DNA of 64,000 nucleotides from Channallabes apus (GCA_030522415.1 CM060118.1:17830651-17894650); one strand, 5' to 3'; shown: positions 11,204 to 23,480, counted from the stretch's first letter. Numbers and translations: made by a program. The notes: a model not told the origin generated them from the letters alone.

Positions 11204-12795
11204 CAAACCGGATTCCAAAAAAGTTGGGACACTAAACAAATTGTGAATAAATACTGAATGCAATGATGTGGAGATGGCAAATGTCAATATTTTATTCATA
11301 ATAGAACATAGATGACAGATCAAAAGTTTAATCCGAGAAAATGTATCATTTTAAAGGAAAAATATGTTGATTCCAAATTTCACGGTGTCAACAAATCCCA
11401 AAAAAGTTGGGACAAGGCCATTTTCACCACTGTGTAGCATCTCCCCTTCTTCTTACAACACTCAACAGACGTCTGGGGACCGAGGAGACCAGTTTCTCAA
11501 GTTTAGAAATAGGAATGCTCTCCCATTCTTGCCTAATACAGGCCTCTAACTGTTCAATCGTCTCGGGCCTTCTTTGTCGCACCTTCCTCTTTATGATGCG
11601 CCAAATGTTCTCTATAGGGGAAAGATCTGGACTGCAGACTGGCCATTTCAGTACCCGGATCCTTCTCCTACGCAGCCATGATGTTGTGATTGATGCAGAA
11701 TGTGGTCTGGCATTATCTTGTTGAAAAATGCAGGGTCTTCCCTGAAAGAGATGACGTCTGGATGGGAGCATATGTTGTTCTAGAACCTGAATATATTTTT
11801 CTGCATTGATGGTGCCTTTCCAGACATGCAAGCTGCCCATGCCACACACATTCATGCAACCCCATACCATCAGAGATGCAGGCTTCTGAACTGAGCGTTG
11901 ATAACAACTTGGGTTGTCCTTGTCCTCTTTGGTCCGGATGACATGGCATCCCACATTTCCAACAAGAACTTCGAATCGTGACTCGTCTGACCACAGAACA
12001 GTCTTCCATTTTGCCACACTCCATTTTAAATGATCCCTGGCCCAATGAAAACGCCTGTGCTTGTGGATCTTGCTTAGAAATGGCTTCTTCTTTGCACTGT
12101 AGAGTTTCAGCTGGCAACGGCGGATGGCACGGTGGATTGTGTTCACTGACAATGGTTTCTGGAAGTATTCCTGAGCCCATTCTGTGATTTCCTTTACAGT
12201 AGCATTCCTGTTGGTGGTGCAGTGTTGTTTAAGGGCCCGGAGATCACTGGCATCCAGTATGGTTTTACGCCCTTGACCCTTACGCACAGAGATTGTTCCA
12301 GATTCTCTGAATCTTCGGATGATATTATGCACAGTTGATGATGATAACTGCAAAGTCTTTGCAATTTTTCGCTGGGTAACACCTTTCTGATATTGCTCCA
12401 CTATCTTTCTGCGCAACATTGTGGGAATTGGTGATCCTCTACCCATCTTGGCTTCTGAGAGACACTGCCACTCTGAGAAGCTCTTTTTATACCCAATCAT
12501 GTTGCCAATTAACCTAATTACTGTTAATTGGTCTTCCAGCTCTTCGTTATGCTCAAATTTACTTTTTACAGCCTCTTATTGCTACTTGTCCCAACTTTTT
12601 TGGGATTTGTTGACAGTGAAATTTGGAATCAACATATTTTTCCTTTAAAATTATACATTTTCTCGGATTAAACTTTTGATCTGTCATCTATGTTCTATTA
12701 TGAATAAAATATTGACATTTGCCATCTCCACATCATTGCATTCGATTTTTATTCACAATTTGTTTAGTGTCTCAACTTTTTTGGAATCCGGTTTG
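11204..12795 (-). mobile_element. Complete Tc1/mariner element with IR/DR-type ends
   Basis: The element is flanked by TA on both sides (11202-11203 and 12796-12797). Its termini are CAAACCGGATTCCAAAAAAG and the inverse. The inverted repeats run about 210 bp each and carry inner repeats of the end motif (CCCAAAAAAGTTGGGAC near 11399 and its inverse near 12593), the IR/DR arrangement of Sleeping Beauty-class transposons. They flank an uninterrupted transposase frame. It is about 1.59 kb, normal for Tc1 elements. Confidence 0.93.
11424..12446 (-). CDS. Tc1-type DD34E transposase, open reading frame
   Basis: This encodes a cut-and-paste transposase of 340 residues, the usual Tc1 length. The frame is open from 12500, but I start at the ATG at 12446 (MGRGSPIPTM) because it precedes the DNA-binding region directly. 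Domains in order: a paired-like helix-turn-helix (KIVEQYQKGVTQRKIAKTLQ, residues about 12-60), a second helix-turn-helix (SVNTIHRAIRRCQLKL), and an RNase H-like catalytic domain. The catalytic residues are visible: Asp in LWSDESRFEV, Asp in FQQDNARPHSA, and Glu in SPDLSPIENIW, with 34 residues between the last two. There is no internal stop or frameshift. It acts on the flanking inverted repeats in the nucleus. Whether it is expressed or active cannot be seen here. Confidence 0.92.
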   Translation of the reverse strand: MGRGSPIPTMLRRKIVEQYQKGVTQRKIAKTLQLSSSTVHNIIRRFRESGTISVRKGQGRKTILDASDLRALKQHCTTNRNATVKEITEWAQEYFQKPLSVNTIHRAIRRCQLKLYSAKKKPFLSKIHKHRRFHWARDHLKWSVAKWKTVLWSDESRFEVLVGNVGCHVIRTKEDKDNPSCYQRSVQKPASLMVWGCMNVCGMGSLHVWKGTINAEKYIQVLEQHMLPSRRHLFQGRPCIFQQDNARPHSASITTSWLRRRRIRVLKWPVCSPDLSPIENIWRIIKRKVRQRRPETIEQLEACIRQEWESIPISKLEKLVSSVPRRLLSVVRRRGDATQW

Positions 12796-12797
12796 TA

Positions 12798-13139
12798 CAA
12801 TAGTACAAAGTCAGTATAATAATTTATTTGCACATTGTACTGTAAGTCATTTCATTGCAAGAGATTGAAGATCTTGCAAAAAATATGATTTTTTTTTGCA
12901 TCAGGGTTTACATGCTTCTTTTCAGTAAAAAGACATTAGGCATGATGCTTGAAAGACAGTGTGGCACAGTGGTAGACCCAGACTAATGGGAAGGCCCTCC
13001 ACTGCTCTCAGAAGAATAAGGAATTTAAGGACATTTTCTATAAGCTTCTAAGAGAATTGCGTAGACAAGAACATGGAAGAAGTGGAAAGATCCATCACAA
13101 TAGGTAGAACATCACATAGGCTGCCAGGGCTATGGTTCA

Positions 13140-13142
<3 letters not shown>
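12798..13142. other. No gene recognised
   Basis: Spacer between the intact Tc1 element and a TA microsatellite. No supported coding sequence. Confidence 0.5.
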
Positions 13143-13177
<35 letters not shown>

Positions 13178-13179
13178 TA
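13143..13179. repeat. (TA)n microsatellite
   Basis: An uninterrupted TA run with a short ACATATATA end, next to a solitary Tc1-type terminus. Confidence 0.95.
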
Positions 13180-13210
13180 CAGTGGCCTGCAAAAGTATTC
13201 GGCCCCCTTG
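13180..13210 (+). mobile_element. Solitary Tc1-type terminus
   Basis: CAGTGGCCTGCAAAAGTATT then CGGCCCCCTTG nearly matches both ends of the Tc1 copy at 15569-16940 and is preceded by TA. The match stops at the left edge of the foldback element. Bases after that element (CCTTGAACTTTCCA at 15352) resemble its continuation, so the foldback probably inserted in this terminus. Confidence 0.6.
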
Positions 13211-13993
13211 TATGGAAGTATATTAGTGCCAAAATTCCTGAAAGCAAAATAGCAGGTTGAATTACATGAACTGAAAAAAACATGTTGAAATAAAAAATTT
13301 TGAATTTTTCTGCATTGCAATTTGATCTGAATTGAAAAGAGCATTTACAATGTTTGAAATTTTTGCCACTGCAATTTATTGTGGTTGTATATTTCAAGTG
13401 AAAATGTAATTCAAGCATTTAAAATTCAATACAAAAATAAATTGCTGTTCAAAAATATTTTCAGGTGTTAAAAATACAGTCTTTACAATCTTACAAATTC
13501 AAGTAACAAAATTCAGGTAATAAAATTCAGATAGTAAAAATTCAGGTAATAAAATTCAGGTCGCTAAAATTCAGGTAACAAAATTCAGGTCGCTAAAATG
13601 CTGGTCTTCCCATCCGGGATATCACAGGAAGAGCAGTGGAGTGCCGCGTGCTGCTTTCCGTGCCGCAGTGCACTTCAAAGTGTGCTTCCTGATCCCTCTG
13701 CAGTCTACTTCTCAGAAACTAACAGGCTGGGTTGCCAGTTGCACAATAAACGGTTAAAATTCCCCCCCATTCCGTAAACGCTATATTCAAAGCAAAGCCT
13801 GCGCTCTTTCATTCACACGCGAGAGCGATGGGTTTCCCGCCCCTGCGCTCGGTAATGTTACAGTCTGTGGAAAAATTCTGTACAGCAGAAGAAACGAATT
13901 TATGAAGCAGTTAAACAGTTCAGCGAGTGACATCAGAGTAACTGCAGACGAAAAGAAACTGATAGGGACAATTCAAGATAAAGAAAAAAGACT

Positions 13994-14027
<34 letters not shown>

Positions 14028-15351
14028 TACTTTATTGATTCCGAAGTAAATTCCAGATATCCAGCAGCAATAGAGACAATAACAGTAAGACAGGTTATAG
14101 ACTGCACACTGTATATTTTACAGTCCGTATACACAGGGTCATGTGGGAACTGACCAGAGGTACTAGTGCAATGGTGTACAAAAACTACAAGATATATAAA
14201 AAGGGTATAAATAAAAAATATAAATTACAATAAAAAAGAGAAATGGGGTTAATTGTAGTGAAGCCATTGATGTACAATTTTATATGCGACAAAGTCACAG
14301 TGCGTCAGGTATTAATTTATCCAAGACTTATGACTTCATACTAAATATTAAACTGAAATGTTGTAATTGCATGCATAAAATAATTAGTGACAAAAATGTG
14401 TTTATTCATTTATTTTATTTTAATCAGACTGACATTAAACCGCACTATCCACACTTTACGTTTTTCTTAATTACAAAATATTTATGGTTACATTTATTTA
14501 TAAGCAATATAAATTTAACAAAGTGTAAAGAGCATGTATGTTGTTGCTGCTGCTGAGGAAATTTATCCCATCTTGTTACTGAATGTGACTCTACACTACC
14601 GAGCGCAGGGGCGGGAAATCCATCGCTCTCGCGTGTGAATGAAAGAGCACCGGCTTTGCTTTAAATATAGCGTTTATTGCAGACGGGTGATTTTACCAAT
14701 TTACACCCTTTATTGTGCAACTGGCAACCCAGCCTGTTAGTTAATAGTGCTGCGTTCCGATCGGTACTGTAAGTAGTTTCTGAGAAGTAGACTGCAGAGG
14801 GATTAGGAAGCACACTTTAAAGTGCATTGCGGCACGGACAGCAGCACGCGGCACTCCACTGCTCTTCCTGTTATATCCCGGATGTGAAGACCAGCATTTT
14901 AGCAACCTGAATTTTATTACCTGAATTTTTACTACCTGAATTTTGTTACCTGAATTTTTACTACCTGAATTTTATTACCTGAATTTTTACTACCTGAATT
15001 TTGTTACCTGAATTTTTACTACCTGAATTTTGTTACTTGAATTTGTAAGATTGAAAAATAATAAAGATAGTATTTTTAACACCTGAAAATATTTTTGAAC
15101 AGCAATTTATTAACTTGAATATTTTTGCATTGAATTTTAAATGCTTGAATTACATTTTCACTTGAAATATACAACCACAATAAATTGCAGTGGCAAAAAT
15201 TTCAAACATTGTAAATGCTCTAAGGATTTTTTTCAATTCAGATCAAATTGCAATGCAGAAAAATTCAAACATTATTTCAACACGTTTTTTTCAGTTCATG
15301 TAATTCAACCTATTTTGCTTTCAGGAATTTTGGCACTATTATACTTCCATA
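13211..15351. mobile_element. Large foldback element with arms of about 0.65-0.75 kb
   Basis: The left arm from 13211 (TATGGAAGTATATTAGTGCC) is the reverse complement of the right arm ending at 15351. Matching pairs continue inward: 13600-13740 (AGCAGTGGAGTGCCGCGTGC) with 14760-14895, and 13800-13860 (GCGAGAGCGATGGG) with 14595-14640. Both arms contain a short-period array of TACCTGAATTTT units (13495-13590 and 14905-15045). CCTTG flanks the element on both sides (13206-13210, 15352-15356), a possible 5-bp target duplication. The loop, about 13870-14590, has no supported gene. I do not recognise the superfamily. Confidence 0.75.
13992..14160 (-). mobile_element. Possible retroelement 3' end with (CAGA)n tail, inside the foldback loop
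   Basis: A (CAGA)n run (13992-14026) is followed by TACTTTATTGATTCCGAAGT and AAATTCCAG. That consensus resembles the inverse of fish non-LTR retroposon 3' ends with tetranucleotide tails. No coding sequence is present. Confidence 0.45.
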
Positions 15352-15568
15352 CCTTGAACTTTCCAAAATCAGAGAAAGATATCATTTGCGTAATAATTTG
15401 GAACGCAGTGTAGTGATTAATGTAATAAATATTAATGTTCTTATTTTACATCAACCAGTGTACTGTACTTATTGTATGTGCATTTTTCAATCATTACTGA
15501 TTATGGATGAATGCTCACTAAAACTAGATGACATTTCATCATCAGTAATTACTTGGCTGAGCATTATA

Positions 15569-16940
15569 CGGTGGCATGCAAAAGTATTCTGCCCCCTTGA
15601 ACTTTTCCACATTTTGTCACATTACAGCCATAAACATGAATCAATTTTATTGGAATTCCACGTGAAAGACCAATACAAAGTGGTGTACACGTGAGAAGTG
15701 GAACGAAAATCATACATGATTCCAAACATTTTTTACAAATAAATAACTGAAAAGTGGGGTGTGCGTAGTTATTCAGCACCCTGAGTCAATACTTTGTAGA
15801 ACCACCTTTTGCTGCAATTTCAGCTGCCAGTCTTTTAGGGTATGTCTCTACCAGCTTTGCCCATCTAGAGACTGAAATCCTTGCCCATTCTTCTTTGCAA
15901 AACAGCTCCAGCTCAGTCAGATTAGATGGACAGCGTTTGTGAACAGCAGTTTTCAGATCTTGCCACGGATTCTCGATTGGATTTAGATCTGGACTTTGAC
16001 TGGGCCATTCTAACACTTGGATATGTTTTGTTTTAAACCATTCCATTGTTTCCCTGGCTTTGGGGATGGTGTGTTCAGAGTGATGTGCAGTGTTAGTTTT
16101 CCGCCACACATAGCGTTTTGCATTTTGGCCAAAAAGTTAAATTTTGGTCTCATCTGACCAGAGCTCCTTCTTCCACATGTTTGCTGTGCAAACGGGACTT
16201 CTTATGGTTTTCTGTTAACAATGGCTTTCTTCTTGCCACTCTTCCATAAAGGCCAACTTTGTGTAGTGCACGACTAATAGTTGTCCTATGGACAGATTCC
16301 CCCACCTGAGCTGTAGATCTCTGCAGCTTGTCCAGAGTCACCATGGGCCTCTTGGCTGCATTTCTGATCAGCGCTCTCCTTTTTCGACCTGTGAGTTTAG
16401 GTGGACGGCCTTGTCTTGGTAGGTTTACAGTTGTTCCATACTCCTTCCATTTCTGAATGATCGCTTGAACAGTGCTCCGTGGGATGTTCAAGGCTTTGGA
16501 AATCTTTTTGTAGCCTAAGCCTGCTTTAAATTTCCCAATAACTTTATCCCTGACTTGTCTGGTGTGTTCTTTGGACTTCATGGAGTTGTTGCTCCCAATA
16601 TTCTCTTAGACAACCTCTGAGGCTGTCACAGAGCAGCTGTATTTGTACTGACATTAGATTACACACAGGTGCACTCTATTTAGTCATTAGCACTGATCAG
16701 GCAATGTCTATGGGCAACTGACTGCACTCAGACCAAAGGGGGCTGAATAATTACACACACCCCACTTTTCAGTTATTTATTTGTAAAAAATGTTTGGAAT
16801 CATGTATGATTTCCGTACCACGTCTCACGTGTACACCACTTTGTACTGGTCTTTCACGTGGAATTCCAATAAAATTGATTCATGTTTGTGGCTGTAATGT
16901 GGAAAAGTTCAAGGGGGCCGAATACATTTGCAAGCCACTG
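15569..16940 (-). mobile_element. Tc1-type element, internally deleted
   Basis: TA-flanked (15567-15568 and 16941-16942), with termini CGGTGGCATGCAAAAGTATT and the inverse of CAGTGGCTTGCAAATGTATT. Long inverted repeats of about 200 bp share TTCCACGTGAAAGACCA and the phrase TTTGGAATCATG. The transposase between them is on the minus strand and defective. This is a different family from the copy at 11204. Confidence 0.9.
15786..16581 (-). pseudogene. Tc1 transposase with catalytic deletion
   Basis: It starts at the ATG at 16581 (MKSKEHTRQVRDKVIGKF) and shows the paired-like helix-turn-helix (YKKISKALNIPRSTVQAIIQ) and RQGRPPKLTGRKRR, the linker between DNA-binding subdomains. The first catalytic block is recognisable as LWSDETK near 16155, but the frame is already shifted and a stop follows. 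The reading then joins AHHSEHTIP directly to ARETMEWFKTKHI, so the segment that should hold the second catalytic Asp is missing. The last block, SPDLNPIENPWQDL, retains the Glu. The protein cannot be active. Confidence 0.88.
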
Positions 16941-18320
16941 TATACAGGACCATAAAAATGATGACAGAATAATACGTTCAACAAGCACAAATTTCTGTTG
17001 ATTATGTTTTCTACAAAAAAATAACCATAGCATAATTATAAAGTAATTTTAAAAACTTGGAAAAATGCAATCAAAATGGTGCTGCTTATCAGTGTTGGGG
17101 GACGTTACTTTTTGAAGTAACTAATTACGTTGCCAAATTACTGTCTTTAAAAAGTAATCAGTTACATTACAGCGTTACTTTCTGATAAAAGTAACTAGTA
17201 AGAGTACTTTCCCAGATAGCAGAACAACATTGAATCATCGTTGAATCAACATTAAAGCATCAACCAACTTGTCATTGAATCAATGTTGAAATTTCAATGT
17301 TAAACGTTGATTTTTCATCAGGTTTGCACCTTGAAATAATGTTATTTCAATGATGAAAAATAGATCAAGATGGGCATAAAATCAATGTTTGTTCAACGTA
17401 AATTCAATCACTTATTTTACATTGAATCAACATTGAATCAACATTGAAACAATTATAGTTTAGTCTTGCTTTATGAACAGCAAGATTCTATGACAGTAAA
17501 TCATGTCCGTTTTGATTTATTTCTTTAAATCAGAGACCATGTAGGGCTGAAAAGCTTTTTTTTTTTTTTTTTTTAAACAAAAAGTCAGTAACTCAACATC
17601 CTTCAGTTTACATGTAAACATATTTATTTATTTATGCTCCATACCCATTTAAACAGGAAGTAACATCACAATTACAATAAAACAACTATATAATAAAACA
17701 CACTACAACTTACATACAAATTATTATAAACTGGATGACAATATGACTTTTTAGAAGAGAACTATTAGAAGAGATTGTTAATTCTGAATTCATAAAACAG
17801 AATCTAACTGCCAAGAGAAGAGACTGGAAAACCATAATATAAAAATGGCAGCCTGCCTCAGCAAAATTCAGTCAAATGCAAATAGAAACAACCAAGTCAG
17901 AAACACAACAGATGACTGAAACATTATTCGTAAGTTGAAATGTATTTACTCAGCAAAACAGATAATAAGACATAAAGCTGAACTTATGGTTTTCCACCAC
18001 GAGCAATTCCCCCCAGCCGTTCTGGGGCATAACGAAGCCATTTCTGAACTGTTGAAGCAAAGAAACTCTGTGGCCTCCTTTTCTTCAGCTTTCAGCTGTT
18101 GTTGTAGTAGTGCATCTAAAGAATGAAAAACAAACAAAAGGTTAGAACTATACAATGCTCTAAAAACTTGGAGTGGTAGTTGTTTATGAATGACAGAAGG
18201 TGGGTCCTAAATTTCTGGAAATGTGACTTTTACAAATGTACAGATATGCAACATATGTTTTGAAATGTCCTACAATCTTCCATAGATACAAAATGCACAC
18301 ATTAGATTTTTTTTAATATA

Positions 18321-19689
18321 CAGGTCCTTCTCAAAAAATTTGCATATTGTGATAAAGTTCATTATTTTCTGTAATGTACTGATAAACATTAGACTTTCAT
18401 ATATTTTAGATTCATTACACACAACTGAAGTAGTTCAAGCCTTTTATTGTTTTAATGTTGATGATTGTGGCATACAGCTCATGAAAACCCAAAATCCCTA
18501 TCTCAAAAAATTTGCATATTTCATCCGACCAATAAAAGAAGTGTTTTTAATACAAAAAAAAGTCAACCTTCAAATAATTATGTTCAGTTCTGCACTCAAT
18601 ACTTGGTCAGGAAACCTTTTACAGATTCTTGTGTCTCTCAACTTTCTCTTCACAATATCCCACAGATTCTCTATGGGGTTCAGGTCAGGAGAGTTGGCAG
18701 GCCAATTGAGCACAGTAATACCATGGTCAGTAAACCATTTACCAGTGGTTTTGGCACTGTGAGCAGGTGCCAGGTCGTGCTGAAAAATGAAATCTTCATC
18801 TCCATAAAGCTTTTCAGCAGATGGAAGCATGAAGTGCTCCAAAATCTCCTGATAGCTAGCTGCATTGAGCCTGCCCTTAATAAAACACAGTGGACCAACC
18901 CCAGCAGCTGACATGGCACCCCAGACCATCACTGACTGTGGGTACTTGACACTGGACTTCAGGCATTTTGGCATTTCCCTCTCCCCAGTCTTCCTCCAGA
19001 CTCTGGCACCTTGATTTCCGAATGACAAGCAAAATTTGCAACCTGTAGCCCATTTCCTGCACACGCCTGTACACGGTGGCTCTGGATGTTTCTACTCCAG
19101 ACTCAGTCCACTGCTTCCGCAGGTCCCCCAAGGTCTGGAATCGGTCCTTCTCCACAATCTTCCTCAGGGCCCGGTCACCTCTTCTCGTTGTGCAGCGTTT
19201 TCTGCCACACTTTTTCCTTCCCACAGACTTCCCACTGAGGTGCCTTGATACAGCACTCTGGGAACAGCCTATTTGTTCAGAAATGTCTGTGTCTTACCCT
19301 CTTGCTTGAGGGTGTCAATGATGGCCTTCTGGACAGCAGTCAGGTCGGCAGTCTTACCCATGATTGCGGTTTTGAGTAATGAACCAGGCTGGGAGTTTTT
19401 AAAAGCCTCAGGAATCTTTTGTAGGTGTTTATAGATAATTAGTTGATTCAGATGATTAGGTTAATAGCTCATTTAGAGAACCTTTTCATGATATGCTAAT
19501 TTTTTGAGATAGGGATTTTGGGTTTTCATGAGCTGTATGCCACAATCATCAATATTAAAACAATGAAAGGCTTGAACTACTTCAGTTGTGTGTAATGAAT
19601 CTAAAATATATGAAAGTCTAATGTTTATCAGTACATTACAGAAAATAATGAACTTTATCACAATATGCTAATTTTTTGAGAAGGACCTG
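18321..19689 (-). mobile_element. Tc1-type element (third family)
   Basis: TA-flanked (18319-18320, 19690-19691), with ends CAGGTCCTTCTCAAAAAATT and the inverse. The inner repeat CTCAAAAAATTTGCATATT recurs near 18505, and an inverted counterpart (GCTAATTTTTTGAGA) occurs near 19495, again an IR/DR layout. Length is 1369 bp. The transposase is on the minus strand and disrupted. Confidence 0.9.
18570..19361 (-). pseudogene. Tc1 transposase remnant
   Basis: The original start is probably the ATG at 19361 (MGKTADLTAVQKAIIDTLK), followed by a stop and frameshift after TQTFLNK. The next piece (from 19224) reads GRKRCTTRRGDRALRKIVEK and SRATVYRRVQEMGY, the DNA-binding half. Sequence then jumps to FCLSFGNQGARVWRKTGE in another frame, with the block carrying the first catalytic Asp missing. 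The second Asp (FQHDLAPAHSA) and the Glu (SPDLNPIENLW) are present, 34 residues apart. At least two lesions make it inactive. Confidence 0.88.
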
Positions 19690-21714
19690 TATGTGTTATT
19701 TCACAATCTGCAAATGTTGTCCTACAATGTACATATTCAATGCTATGAAAACAAATATACTTAATGTAACAATGTAGTCTTTTATGTGCAAAAAAAAAAA
19801 AAAAAAAAAACCTGTAGGACCAAAAAAAAAAAATAAAAAAAAATAATAAAAAAAATCAATCCGTGGCGACGGTTTTGCAATTTGTCCCCCGCACTCACAA
19901 ATACTTAAACTGTTCCCTCAGTTTAACAAATCGTGGCCACGGATTAACAAACTGTATGCACAAATTTCCAATCCGTACGCTCAGATACCGTACTGTTTGC
20001 ATATTTATTCTTAACGTGAAGACTTATTTTGGTGATTTTATTATAAGCTTTTTACCCAGAGTTAGATGCATGCTGCACTGTTAATGTTATTATTAAATAA
20101 CGCCTATTATTACATTGCATTTAGTTTGAGAGCAAAGTACTGTAATGACAACATAAACTGTACATTATTTGTTTTGCATTGCTTTTTACCTTCTCCTCAA
20201 ACTCACACTGCATGATTTTCAAAGTCATCGGATCACCAGTGTTTTCACACTGTACTATCTGTGGTAGCATTTAGTTGCTGCTGTGTTCACACTGCACAAT
20301 GAATTGGCGACAGGAGATTACACACTGCATGACTTTACAATAGGATGAATCGCCAACAACTCTGTCTGGTGTGCAGGCTACAGCCAAACGCACACAAGAA
20401 GTGATAAGGAAACAACGCAAGATCATGCTGACATTGTGGTCTATAATTCCTCCCCGAACAAACAATAATTAAAAAAAGATGACGTCCTTGTTTAAGATCC
20501 CATATGGTCAAAACTGAAATTTCATGGCTTTTTTCATGGTAACTGAGGTCTAGGGGCTATGTAACTACCATATAAGTTTCAAAACAGTCAATCCACAGTA
20601 GAATGCACACAGCTTGCATAAAGTAGCTCTGCCTTTTCACCAGCTGCTGTGACGTCCAATCTACTCAGTCACCGCTTTCAGTCACCATCAACCACCATCC
20701 CACCCTTCTTTTGCCAAAACATCACGTCCATGCTATTGCTGAACAACAATAACATGAAAACAAGTCGAAAAAACGCTGTTCAGTCGATAGATGTCGAAAC
20801 TACATCATTACATAGGCTTCCGAACAACATTAATATAAAAGACCATTGGCACGTCAGCTTCAGCATCTTTCACACAGCCATTCCATTAAAGTTTAAAAAT
20901 GTACATTAAAAATTTTATTTAATTAATAGAAGTTAATTGATAAAGAAAATCTATTTATGACATTATTTTTGACAGCATTATGATTATTTATTAAAACTTC
21001 AGACAACAACAATTAGTGCCACGAGGTTATTTGCAACACTATATGTTCTACAAAATAGAGGACTACACACCTTACAGCGCAATATAATGTGGCTTTAGAA
21101 GAGGAAAGGTAGGATTAAGAAGTGAGCAAGTGATGAATTAGTATTATAGGTCCCAAGCAGATACAGTAACAATAATGGGTGCCCTACCTTATGCAGTCTC
21201 CATTGATGGCTAATAAACATTGATACAAGTAGGTTATGGTTAAAGTGGTGAACTTATAAAGTCTTAAATATTTTGTTTTCCCTTCTCAACGCATTATGCA
21301 TTTACTCACCAATAATGGCTACCTTTTTAATTTGGTCAAGTCTCCAAGTCGAAGGTGCCCAGCAGCAGATGCCGTACCATGGCAGTAGCAGAGGTGGCAA
21401 GGCGGGCTGCTCTCCACACTTCTGCCTGGCAAAACACCCCAGAGCCCTTTATAACTTCAATTTGAAAAATTATTTCACATCACAATATTAATTTATTGGC
21501 AACTTTTAGAAACTTTTCATGTTTCATACTGATTCTTATGTTTAGCTTCCCAATAGTTAATAGGATTTTATGTATAAATGCAGATTAATGATAATCTGGA
21601 CATTTGTTTACATGCAGGGTAAAACTGCAACAGTACAAAATAAAAACTGAAAAAAGACGGACATTCAGAGTAAAACAGTGCAAGATAAAAAAAAAACTGT
21701 ACAAAACATACATG
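19690..21714. other. No gene recognised, unassigned repeats
   Basis: An A-rich stretch (19789-19858) is followed by a weak palindrome (CCGTGGCGACGG near 19861 and CGTGGCCACGG near 19931). At 20205-20470 sequence with repeated CACACTGCATGA motifs resembles an interspersed fish repeat. I see no supported gene. The short frames at 20649 and 21273 have no recognisable family. Confidence 0.45.
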
Positions 21715-22924
21715 CAGGGTAAGCATTGGTGGGAGCAATGTCCAAGCAGTGTAGAGAAATATTTCTGTACGGCTTCATTGTTTTGTGCTGTGTAGTATAG
21801 TATTGTAATAGCTGATCAGAGTGATCAACTCCCCATGTGCTGGTTGTACGCAGTCACAGGACATGGAAATGTCTTTGTAGTCCATGTACCTTGTAATTTC
21901 ACCCTCATCTTCACCGCGTCTACTGTAAAGCAGAATGGATGGTAGAACAGGTAGATACTTCTCGTGTGTCCATCCACTTCACAAATACAAGAGGTCCATC
22001 TGAACGGAGCTTGCGTGTCCTGATGTGAGGGGCTGGTGAAGGCAAGGGTGATGCAGACACATTCCTAAAAACAAATAAAAAAAAATGTTAACCTATACTG
22101 TTCAGAGTAAATGGATGTGCAATTAATATGGACGCACAATATATACAGTACAGAGATGACCAAAAATGTATCCACACCTCAACATGAAAAATATACACCT
22201 CTCTTCTGTAGGTCACATGACAGCATCAATGATGGTGATAGATAATACTACACACTGCTGCCATAATTCAATTTGAGTTTTAAAAAACACCATCCACTGG
22301 ACATTACACACATATTGAACACATTCTAAACAATTACATCTTATCAGGTATTTGTAAATACACGCTAAACAAAAGGGATTATATACATTTACACCAAAGA
22401 AATATTCATAAGCATCACTTAGCTACATAAGGCTGTATTTTAGCCACCTGCAACTAGCTTGTTTGTGCTAAATAACATTACCGATATCAGTGTTATAAGC
22501 TAACCAAAATGGAGCCAAATACACATTAGCAACCATAATCTAAAGCTATCCAAAACAAGGTGAATATAAACATCTGTAAACTCCATAAGGCATTAGCTTA
22601 GCCACCGGGAAATATCATGTTTGTGCTACATGAGGCAGCATGTTAGCATGATTTACCTAAACTATATAAATGGCATTGAAAGCCAATGTGTCACACAAGC
22701 TGACAAGAGCTAGCTGTAGTGAGGAAAATATTTACTAATATTAGTTTATTATTATCAGAATAAGAGTTATATAAGACTTAATAACTTACCCAGTGTAGCA
22801 TGGGTCTATTCTCTGTTCAAAATGCTCCTGTTCGTCGTCGGAGTCACACAGTCTTCTTCTGAGGTAAATGTAAACTTTCCAGAACATTCTGAAGAGTTTC
22901 CTCGGATGTGTAAGCGCGTGTCAT
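21715..22924 (-). pseudogene. piggyBac-type transposase relic
   Basis: From an acceptor-like TTGTTTTTAG at 22065, the minus strand reads TRKLRSDGPLVFVKWMDTRE and VSTCSTIHSA, then with frameshifts FPCPVTAYNQHMG and a DQL..YYT-like block down to about 21715. KWMDTREV.. CSTIH and YN.HMGGVD.SDQ are hallmark blocks of PGBD4-like piggyBac transposases. A plausible first exon (22924-22790) begins MTRAYTSEETLQNVLES and ends at a GTAAGT donor. The catalytic middle part is absent. piggyBac normally duplicates TTAA; I found no convincing TTAA-flanked ends, so the element boundaries are unknown. Confidence 0.6.
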
Positions 22925-23480
22925 CTTCCAAAACGTGCTGAAAACTCACTGAATCGGACTATTTTCAAACCTGTCTTTCTGTGTTCGTTTTTTCATGCCG
23001 GGGTCCGGGGGCGTGGTCTAGTATGTAAATTACCCGGACTGATTTCCGTGTGATTGGCGTGTGGGCGTGTCCTGCCTCGGGTCATTAGCATATAACTGTG
23101 ACAGAAATTCTGTGCCTCTCCTTGGTTTCATACGGATTACATAAACTGAGAATATTTGTTTTCAATGTGACTTGCATCATTTAAAAGTAGACACTTTAAG
23201 CTTTATATAGATATATTTCTCATTTCAGTTAATTTTAGTGACGTGTTTCAAAAAGATTTTCACGGAGACTGAGGTTTCATATATGTGCATATATCTTCAT
23301 ATACTGTATGTGGCCAATTAGGATTAGTTTTTTGCATTTTTTTTTGTTAGTTCTTAGTTATTGCCTTGATAATAGAAAATATGAGCTAGGCATCATGTAC
23401 AGTATGACAGTTGCCAAAGTGAGATATGAGCTAAAATGACCAGATCCTGCCATAGGGGACATATCTTGTATGTACATATA
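22925..23480. other. No gene recognised
   Basis: Intervening DNA of the CCCAGATAGCA element. A short GC-richer stretch (22975-23080) precedes AT-rich sequence. No motif supports a function. Confidence 0.4.

Noticed and set aside
14905..15045. CRISPR-like array of TACCTGAATTTT units
   Set aside because: Units are contiguous without unique spacers, and the context is a eukaryotic foldback element.
17946..18155. Leu/Cys-rich frames on both strands near 18000
   Set aside because: No family motif, and overlapping frames on opposite strands within transposon DNA.
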